DNA of 31,456 nucleotides from Saksenaea vasiformis B4078. Lineage: Eukaryota; Mucoromycota; Mucoromycetes; Mucorales; Saksenaeaceae. The stretch covers positions 1-31,456 of the forward strand of contig JNDT01001172.1 of assembly GCA_000697055.1 (NCBI GenBank), given 5' to 3'. Of this stretch, positions 23,960 to 31,456 are shown one piece after another. How positions within the stretch are numbered: position 1 is the stretch's first letter; each line of letters opens with the position of its first letter. The notes under the pieces were generated by a model. The model ran no database searches. It worked only from the letters and a program-made list of their open reading frames with translations, and was not told where the DNA came from. The translations under genes and the position numbers were made by a program.

Positions 23960-25653
23960 TTACGCAATCGGGTCACAGCGATCACATTGAGGATCATCTG
24001 CAGAAAGAGTAGGCGGGCTTATTTCACTTGCAGTATTACGAAAAACCTCTTTCGGCCTTACTGGAATAGCCTGCTCCTCTCTAATCAACAAATGCTCCAG
24101 GCCACTGGACACAAATGAAATGTAAGGTGGCGCACCAGGGGATCTGCGGCTTTCGATGCCAGCTTGCAGTATTGGAGGGTCATAAAACCTCTCTGACATC
24201 CCGAACCACTTGACAATTTTACCATACTTAATTCTGTAGGCCGAGTGAGTTGTTGCTAACCACCGCATATGTAGTTCGACTGTTTAAGATGGTTCAACGG
24301 GAAATGGAAGCAAACAAGTCCAACAGCATGACAATCGACTATCGACAGGTGGCGGAGATCTTCGCATTGCATCCCTATAGTAACATATCCGAGCGGTTAT
24401 AGACATGTCACGGAGACACAAAGCTTGCAGTCCATGCGGGCTTCCTAATTGCGACACTGACACCTCACAGCCAGCGATGGTAAGTGACTTCAAATACGGG
24501 CAACGTTTTAGCACCACATGAACATCCACCCGCATAGGGACGGTAGAATCGACGAGGTTGTGATCATCAATCAATAAAGTCCCCAGCAGCGATGCATGCG
24601 GTAAAGGAAAATCCTCGTCCATAAGACTGGCTACACGTCGACGAGTATTAATAGGTGAATAGATGGTCAACGTTCGTAATCTGCCCACCATTTGTCTAAC
24701 GGAATCACCTGAGCGGGAAAATTCCCAATCAGTCGTGCAATAAAGACTCAGTTCAATAAGCTTCAATAATTCCCCATGTAAGAGCAGTTTTGCGAAGAAC
24801 GGGTTACATGAAGTCCAATCGATCAGATACAGCACCTCAAGCTAAGTACATGATTTTGTGAAGTTCCTGACGCTCTCACTATCACTGTTGTTTGTGTACT
24901 GTTACTGTATAGCGTGCGTTTACATAGAACCAAGGACTTCAAGTTTGGGTACATCTCAGAGAAGAGGTCAAACCAGGCAGCTGTATCCCTCCATAATGAG
25001 TACTCGACCTCTAAATTTTGCAAAGCGGTGCGAGCGATGACACGTCCGTCTCTTTTCCAACAACTGCTCATGGAGCAATTGATTGACAAAGATATGAGAC
25101 AGGGACAAGAGGCATGCAAGCTCAACAGGTCATCGGGATAGATTTCTTCTGTTAGGGAGATCGCCAGGTAAGTCAGTTTTTCGAATCCTGCTAAAAAGAT
25201 AACAGTTCTGATTTCCAAGCCGTTACGTTCCTTGACCCGGTGCAGAGCGCTCATCGCAGGCGAGGCAGAGGGAGCATTATCGTATCTCCTCTTTTTATGA
25301 TCACGATCAGAAATCGACAGCCGCTCCAGATTTGGACATAGCTTTAAATTCTCTTCCAACACTGTGGAAGGAACATGGCGGCGTAGATTCAGTTTCAATC
25401 TTTTGATAAACGGACCCCGAGGCAACTGCGTTCCTGCATAGGCACGTAGCGTAACACAAAACGCATGCGGCTTGGAAGTTATTTCTTTGGAAGGTACTTC
25501 CACGGAATAATAGAATAGCGGAAGAAACTTCTCATGCCATGTTCTGCATACAGCAACGCATTGCCAGCGGTCGATGTTGGAGAGATGCTCATCGATTTGT
25601 ATCACGATCCCCAACGGTAATGCTCCCCAATCGCTGCAACGATCATGAGCCAT
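23960..25653 (-). pseudogene. F-box/LRR pseudogene, tandem copy
   Basis: A copy of the neighbouring F-box gene in the same orientation, starting at ATG 25653 with an intact F-box (G-A-L-P-L-G-I-V-I-Q-I-D-E-H-L-S, V-C-R-T-W-H-E-K-F-L-P) and ending at 23960, where its tail aligns with the end of the intact gene. Comparison shows a frame change between about 24940 and 24880 with loss of roughly ten codons, a TAG at 24842-24844 where the intact gene has glutamine (CAG), a frame change near 24385-24400, and a one-base loss in an A-run near 24283-24286. Between the lesions the leucine-rich repeats are well kept (C-P-Y-L-K-S-L-T-I-A-G-C), so decay is recent. The first 265 residues could still be made as a truncated F-box protein. 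Sequencing error cannot explain four independent lesions easily. Confidence 0.82.
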
Positions 25654-27498
25654 GTTGCAGTCAAAAGCAGACGTGTGATGCAGTACAATGTCGCTGAAAT
25701 ATTTATAAATAGATGTACTAACTTGGACAAGTGATGTTCAGTTCGACAGTAGGTTTGAAGCTCACAACCGGGAGGTCCGAAGATTGCTGCGACCTCTCAT
25801 AATAGGAGCCAAGCACAGTCTGTGTAACATAGACCATGGATGTCACTTTCTCAGTTATACGCCTTCCTTCCTTTTTCTTTTTCTTTTCTTTTCTTTTACC
25901 ATATTCCAGGCATATTAAGCATACGTTCGTATGATTCTTTGAGAAGTTTCTAACTTGAGCTGCTTGCAAGCTAGGACATGTGCTTACCGAAGTAGTGCTA
26001 GTTCAAGAGTACGAACGATAAATTTTTGAAGCTTGTACTCCAATTTTCTTTCTGACGATGAGAAGCAGCCAAGAGGTAGCGTGTGTATTCTCTATCCATC
26101 TCTCTATTACGCTAGGTCTCTTTCCTACTTCGCACTCATCAAATAACATCGTGGGTCAGAAAGTGTGTCGTGATATCGCTTTTAGGTGGGAGAATTGGAA
26201 CGCGTGGAAGAACTTGTAACAGCTCCAGACAGCACGAAATAAAATGTCTTACTTTCATGTATAGTGCTGTGTCGGTTTCAATTTATAAGATTCTTCCTAT
26301 GATTTTGCGTCTATTGGAAATTATTCGGCGTTACTTCCAGATGAAGTCTGCGTTTTGAAATACGCACTTTTAAGTTCATGCAATAAACAGTTCACGCTTG
26401 GATAATAAACAGTATACGGCGATGCTGCAAATGAAATTTACACAGAGAAGCAGTTCTCTTTACCTGTTGTATCGCTTGAATCCTGCACAGAAGGTTTATC
26501 TTTTTGTATCTACTCGGAGTGCATTATACTGGTGCATTATGCTGGATTATCATTCTAGCTCATTGTTCCAATTCTTTTTTCTTCGGCTCTGTTTTCCTTT
26601 AATACCCCCGGTACGTACACTTTTGATGGAATACACATCGAGGGTCACTCATATCTGTTTTGTTTGCCGTTTAGCCTACGTAACGCCTGTCCTCAATCGC
26701 CCTGGCTTTGATGGCGTTTCTTGCCCGTCATTGAAGCAAGTGGAAGCGGTTACACAATCCACCATGGGAAAGGGATTCCTGACTATTCACGGTTTTTGCA
26801 GCTTTCTAGAAGTATTTGGAAGCGTTGTATCATGGTGCTCCCGACTATTTATCTGAAACTGGTAAAAGTCGGTGGATAAGTCGGAATATTTGTGCCACGC
26901 TTTCCCCATAGTGAATCAGTATCATTCATTTTCTGCAATAGAACGCCAGATGTTCTATCATTTCAGCTCCTCCGTGGCGTATATCTCTCATCATCAGTCT
27001 GTGCCGCCAGGATCTTCCCACCCGTAGTAGTACGGATTGACTTATTCTTCGGGGGGAATAAAATGACATCCAGACATTATTTGATTTACTGGCTATGACA
27101 ATATCTTTATGCTACTCTGTACGAATTTTGCATCCATCAAGTGACAGGGTTGATGTAAGCAGAGTATGAGTTTGGCGTATATTCTATTTTCCTTAACTCT
27201 GCTCTGCTCTTACAGACGCGAAATATCTGTAGATTAACGAAAACTATTCAATAAACAGCAATCAGAGGTTTTCAAAAAGGTATGGGTACCCTGAAAAAAA
27301 AAGGATAACATAGAGCAAACAACTAGCAGATATTTATCAAGTCTTCGTTCACGCTTGCAAAGTCGAGTTCTCGAAGGGCGTAAGTTTTCTCTGGCAGAGG
27401 CACAGTTACACCAGGGATGGACTGCATTCTGCGAGTACGTCGGAAAACAAATCCTCTTCGGATCGGACATTTGACATGCTGCTGTATCTTGCTCTCTC
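25654..27498. other. Intergenic, no gene supported
   Basis: 1.8 kb between the F-box pseudogene (minus) and the Abraxas-like gene (plus), holding both upstream regions. Open frames at 25718-25969, 26398-26856 and 26892-27098 give sequences without recognisable domains. A CTTTTCTTTTC tract lies near 25873-25897. I cannot exclude a fast-evolving spliced gene between 26.3 and 27.1 kb, since some frames there are fairly long, but no splice model could be supported. Confidence 0.4.
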
Positions 27499-28437
27499 AT
27501 GGCGTATGCTGCTATTCGTATCAGTGGAACTGTCCTGGCGTCCCTTTTATATGAGTGTGCAAACTCCCACACCGATATTGTAAATATTCATAGCGGTGTG
27601 TTTGCAATGCTAAGCTGGTGACTAGGAGGGATTCCTGATCGGAAGCGAGATCATTAGAACGAGTGGCATAATGAACGATGCATCAGAGGAAACTGTGAGC
27701 AGGGAAGAACGCTTTCTAGGTAAAAAGGTACTTGATCGTATATAGCAGCTAACCGCTCATTGTTTGTAGTTGTTCAAGGGCATCATTGTCTCTCTAGCCA
27801 TTTGCCAATACCGTACGATGCTAGAGGCACTACTAAGACCGAAGCGCTTCTACAGCAAGAACAATATGTAGCGGGAGAAATTATCGGTTACTTTCGTTTT
27901 AGACGTCAGTCAGCATTGGCGTTATCCGTGCGCGAGCAGCATATAATGCGGACGTTACAGGCAGCAGATGCCCGATTTCAATGTATAGCGGTCGTGACGG
28001 CCTCACTCGCAGATGATCCCTCCACCCACGACTATGACTATGCATTTTGGCAGACGCCAACTTCACAGATACCTGTTCACATTGTAAATATGAGCGAGAC
28101 TACCGAGGTATATCGACGGTTCTTGCCAAGTACAGCACCTGCAGTCTTTCCATCTTCAAGGTAACGCACAACGTACCTTGAATAAAACTGAATTCCTTTA
28201 AAGAATGAAATCTATTCATGAATGTGTCTCGAATACGCTAACGGTCGACGGCGGGTTAACGGAGCAATACGACAAAGTATATGGTCACGCAATGGCTGCT
28301 CTTCAGGTAAAGAGATTGCGTTTATATCATCATCTCTCTTAACATCACAAAAGCATGCGGCTCAAGAACTTATGGCAAAGGAAAAAGAATTGGAACAACT
28401 GCGGAAGGAGATCCGCTCTATTGAAAGCTTGGCGTGA
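27499..28437 (+). CDS. Abraxas-like (FAM175) pseudo-MPN protein
   Basis: Five exons (27499-27579, 27626-27719, 27770-28160, 28204-28306, 28354-28437) give 250 residues. The family (Abraxas 1 and Abraxas 2/Abro1) scaffolds the K63-specific deubiquitinase BRCC36 in the nuclear BRCA1-A complex or cytosolic BRISC. Matches seen: N-terminal I-S-G-T-V-L-A-S-L-L-Y-E (8-19) leading into D-I-E-G-F-L-I-G (26-33), joined exactly across the first intron; the hallmark I-I-G-Y-F-R-F-R-R (96-104), equivalent to V-V-G-W-Y-K-F-R-R, followed by S-V-R-E-Q; a V-H-I-V-N-M-S-E-T stretch like the family's P-L-V-V-x-N; and a short coiled coil at the end (224-247). No E/H-x-H/D zinc site of an active JAMM enzyme is present, as expected for Abraxas. 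At 250 residues it lacks the long animal tail with the BRCA1-binding S-P-x-F motif, so a BRISC-like role is more likely (inference). The introns are only 43-50 nt. Confidence 0.82.
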
Positions 28438-30141
28438 TTTTAAGATGGGCAAAAGACTGTTTATGCATATATCCATCTTCCTTTGTTTTACCCGAAAACA
28501 TATGTATTATACAAGAAATGAGGTTATACGTTTTCGAATGTTAGGCGCTCCCATTGGCAATAGATGATATATGTTGTTGATATCTTGCCAGCTGCTGAAT
28601 GTGTAGCGCTTTTCTGTATTGGATTTAGGTCAGCTAGGATCTGTTAGAACATGCTCGTTCCTCCCAACGGTAGTGCAACCTTCTCTTTCATAATAAACTT
28701 GGAATATATGTACCGTTAAAAATCCCTGTTATCTAACATTGAGGCGTCTGGTAACTACACACCTCAAAGATGACGTTTTAATGTAGCTCTAATCCGCGAC
28801 TGTAGCCGCATAAGCTGGGGTGGTGAAAGAAATCTATAATTCGTGGGTCACTTTCGTAAAACTTGTCAGCGTGCTTCCTTGCAACCAAATCATTTGTGTT
28901 GACAAAGATACTCTCTGATAAACCGCTATCTCTTTGAGGACGCGAAGGAAGTTATGCATACAAAGGCTTTTACTCCGTATCAGAGCGTTATGCCAAGACA
29001 CGCAGTTATCCCGTTGTTATTCGCTATTGCTGATTGTATGCACTAATTGCAAAGGATAACCTGTGGTTCACTTCGGGTGAAACTTTCTCTGAGAAGAGCA
29101 ATTTTCTTATTATATCCGCCAGACTTTTTTTTATCGTATCTTGCGCTGTGAGCCTCTCGCTGTCATGGATAAGGTCAATTCACGAAGATATTTCATGAAA
29201 CACTTCATTCGTGGGTATTTCCTGGAAAGGCTAGCGCATATTTTTTTTTCTCTTCAGCTCTGTTTCTCTCGTGTTGCGCATTTCCCAGGTAAGTCCTTGC
29301 GCAGTTTCACTTACTCTACTATGAATCATACAAAAAGACGCATCAAACGTCAGATCGCTTGAAGTGCCTTATGGTGTGCTACTGTCTAAAACTCTGTCAT
29401 TCCAAAGCCGTTGATTTCTTTACATTGTCCGTCGGCAGCGGGTGCGACAGGACTTTTTGCAGGAAGGCAGAGACTTCTTCAGGAAGCAAGTAAAGTCGCA
29501 TTTCACGTGCCACTTATATATGACCCACGACTACATGTTACGTCTATTAGGACCAAGTCCGTGCGAGTAGGAGCTGCCACTGGTGTGTAAATGGCAGATA
29601 CCTTGCCTTTTAGTGCATATCTGCCCCTTAATGCACATAATGTTTAGGATAATGTAATCCATTCGATAGACGTACTTTCTTGCACCAACAACTGATACCA
29701 GCAGCCAACATAGTTTTAAGAACGCTGAGGCATAGAGCGTGTACATATTACGTACAGATTCAGAATATCTGGAACAACTTCTTCCTTACCCTTTCTCTGT
29801 ATGACAATATTAGATGTCAATCGGCTATCCAAATGCGGCGGAGAAATGCCACTGTGGGAACTCATGCATGAAATTCCATTTGTTTGCCTGTTCGGCACGG
29901 CAATAACAGCCCGCTTAAAGCCAACGATACTACGTAGTTTGCAAAATCACAGAATCATATCGGATACTGCGGTTGACAGCACTGCGTGTGATACTGAAGG
30001 AGCAACAAACGGTATCCCATGGAGCACATCGGTTGTGAGTAAACCAAGCCGCGTGCCGCGTTTGGTGCCACAGGCAAGAAAGATATGCAGTGTGTCGCGA
30101 GTAACTAGTAAAAGCTTATTCTTCCACTCAATACTGTAACT
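28438..30141. other. Intergenic, no gene supported
   Basis: 1.7 kb between two plus-strand genes. Short frames on both strands (for example 29141-29362 plus, 29801-30139 plus, 29947-30186 minus) show no domain. No tRNA-like cloverleaf, obvious repeat or transposon end was seen. The last part must contain the promoter of the F-box gene at 30142. Confidence 0.4.
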
Positions 30142-31456
30142 ATGAATACCTTTCTCGAACAGTTGCCAGTTGGACTTTTTCATCATCTCTATCGCTTGTT
30201 GCCCATTGCTGATCGTTTAAATTGCCGCTTGGTTTGCAAAGCATGGCGTGAAATGTTCACGGAATTGATGTTTCGATCAGTCACGGTAAGCTCCAAATCA
30301 ACGGCATTTTGCAGTACGTTACGGCAATCTGCTGCGATGAGCTCTTCATTTGGCGGTACTATCAAGATCTTACGCTTACAACTAAAACCGGATGATTTGG
30401 TTGGGGTACTAGCAGGTCTGTCACCTCTATGCCCGATGCTCCTGTCGCTGTCAGTTGTCGGGGTCTATTCCAAAGAGCAGGGAAAACAAGCCAAGGCGGA
30501 GCCGTTAGAACCGCCGGAAGGGTTGAGTTGCCACTACCTAAGATCTGCTCATTTAGAACATTTAAGCCAGGCAACTCGGGTTAACGTTTCCGTTACAAGC
30601 GTGATATCTTACCTACAATGCTTTATTCAAATTACCTCTTTGGAGTTAGCAGTTATGGGCGATTTTCGGCTGAAAGATCTGCTGACGGTACACAGTCATT
30701 GCCCGCTTCTCCATTCGCTTACTCTCGTGCGTTGCAGTTTGCTCACCCCAGTAACGACTATTACACCTCTTCAAGAGGTTATAGAAAACACGAAGGTCAT
30801 CGACGCGCTGCAAATTTTGACTATCCGCGACGTTAATCAATGGAATGAACCTGGCGATTGGTTGGCTTTCTTCTCGAAAATGTATCCGAGCCTGAAAACC
30901 TTGATTCTATGCAAGCCAAGCGATCATAACCAACTTACTGCCGACTACTTCATCAGGAAGATCCCAGCGCGGAATAGTGATCATCTCAATACTTCCGATC
31001 AATCACATCTACCGTTTCAACAGCTCCAGGAACTACATTTGATTGGTGCTTCTTGGCAAGATACATTTGCCAAAGATCAACCACAACTGTGCCTTTCGAA
31101 AGAGTTTACCAAATTGGAAATCACCTACAACGACGAATTAGAAGACCTTCTTTCACGCAATTTAACGAGAGCCACAGTGGACAATTTAAGGTCATTAACT
31201 TTGCATTATTTTCCAAAGAACAATGAAAGACGTTATAGCGACATACCATTTATAATCCATTTACCAAAGATGCTACGATTGGAAGATTTGGAACTGGGAA
31301 ATAGGTTAAGCTACTTCCCTCGTAATTTCAGTGTGGATATTGCCGCGGTTCTAAACGATTGTCCATGTTTGAAGTTACTGGCTATCTATGGCTGTAAAGT
31401 ATTGATGTCGGAAGCGGAATCACATAGACTACTCTCTCTCAGCTTACTGGCTATCT
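30142..31456 (+). CDS. F-box/leucine-rich-repeat protein, cut by window end
   Basis: An open frame of 438 codons runs from ATG 30142 to the edge of the window without a stop or intron. The first 45 residues are an F-box (L-P-V-G-L-F-H-H-L-Y-R-L-L-P-I-A-D-R-L-N then L-V-C-K-A-W-R-E-M-F). The rest is leucine-rich repeats with C-P-x-L-x-L units, including H-C-P-L-L-H-S-L and D-C-P-C-L-K-L-L-A-I-Y-G-C. The layout, and the S-K-S-T-A-F-C-S-T-L-R block after the F-box, match the two minus-strand copies at 22-25.7 kb, so it belongs to the same family but is more diverged. It probably acts as a substrate receptor of an SCF ubiquitin ligase. From the intact relative's length, about 100 residues should lie beyond the window. 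Confidence 0.86.
   Translation, partial: MNTFLEQLPVGLFHHLYRLLPIADRLNCRLVCKAWREMFTELMFRSVTVSSKSTAFCSTLRQSAAMSSSFGGTIKILRLQLKPDDLVGVLAGLSPLCPMLLSLSVVGVYSKEQGKQAKAEPLEPPEGLSCHYLRSAHLEHLSQATRVNVSVTSVISYLQCFIQITSLELAVMGDFRLKDLLTVHSHCPLLHSLTLVRCSLLTPVTTITPLQEVIENTKVIDALQILTIRDVNQWNEPGDWLAFFSKMYPSLKTLILCKPSDHNQLTADYFIRKIPARNSDHLNTSDQSHLPFQQLQELHLIGASWQDTFAKDQPQLCLSKEFTKLEITYNDELEDLLSRNLTRATVDNLRSLTLHYFPKNNERRYSDIPFIIHLPKMLRLEDLELGNRLSYFPRNFSVDIAAVLNDCPCLKLLAIYGCKVLMSEAESHRLLSLSLLAI

Noticed and set aside
24823..25653. Treating the three minus frames of the second F-box copy as exons of a working gene
   Set aside because: The frame changes occur inside aligned repeats without introns of plausible length, and the TAG replaces a conserved glutamine codon, so decay explains it better.
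27760..28164. A single-exon 134-residue gene
   Set aside because: It is only the third exon of the Abraxas-like gene. Flanking exons with matching phase supply the conserved N-terminus and coiled coil.
30286..30296. GTAAGC as a splice donor in the third F-box gene
   Set aside because: Reading through it gives S-S-K-S-T-A-F-C-S-T-L-R, which aligns with the same region of the two other F-box copies.

Overview
This window is nuclear DNA of a fungus. It has many short GT-AG introns (43-87 nt, AT-rich), compact genes, long T and CT tracts, and MSH2 and OPT-transporter genes of fungal type. The high intron density together with an expansion of F-box/leucine-rich-repeat genes suggests an early-diverging filamentous fungus, most likely Mucoromycota (Mucorales). 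That placement is inference; no rRNA or marker search was possible. I rebuilt the spliced genes by hand from reading frame, phase and recognisable protein sequence. Every multi-exon model given sums to a whole number of codons.

Layout. 1-4.3 kb: repeat-rich and decayed sequence, holding a deleted Tc1/mariner-type (IS630 superfamily) element with tandem and inverted end repeats, then remains of an unknown gene. 4.3-7.0 kb (minus): a 7-exon oligopeptide transporter (OPT). 8.8-12.9 kb (plus): a complete 23-exon MSH2 mismatch-repair gene. 13.0-13.8 kb (plus): a small four-helix membrane protein. 14.1-16.2 kb (minus): an 8-exon membrane-anchored protein of unknown function, which shares a 380-bp head-to-head promoter with a 7-exon coiled-coil protein (16.5-18.5 kb, plus) carrying a dynein-adaptor-like CC1-box. 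19.3-21.8 kb (minus): a tentative small gene and a 9-exon coiled-coil protein with GC-AG introns. 22.1-25.7 kb (minus): an intact F-box gene and a tandem pseudogene copy. 27.5-28.4 kb (plus): a 5-exon Abraxas-like (FAM175) pseudo-MPN protein. 30.1 kb to the end (plus): the start of a third F-box gene, cut by the window edge.

The genes do not form one pathway. MSH2 (mismatch repair) and the Abraxas-like protein (in animals, a scaffold for the K63-deubiquitinase BRCC36 in BRCA1-A and BRISC) both point to genome maintenance or ubiquitin signalling but are 15 kb apart. The F-box genes frame the Abraxas-like gene and belong to a rapidly turning-over family. The observations most worth follow-up are the Abraxas-like gene, the candidate dynein adaptor, the three GC-AG introns and the tandem F-box pseudogene with readable inactivating lesions.
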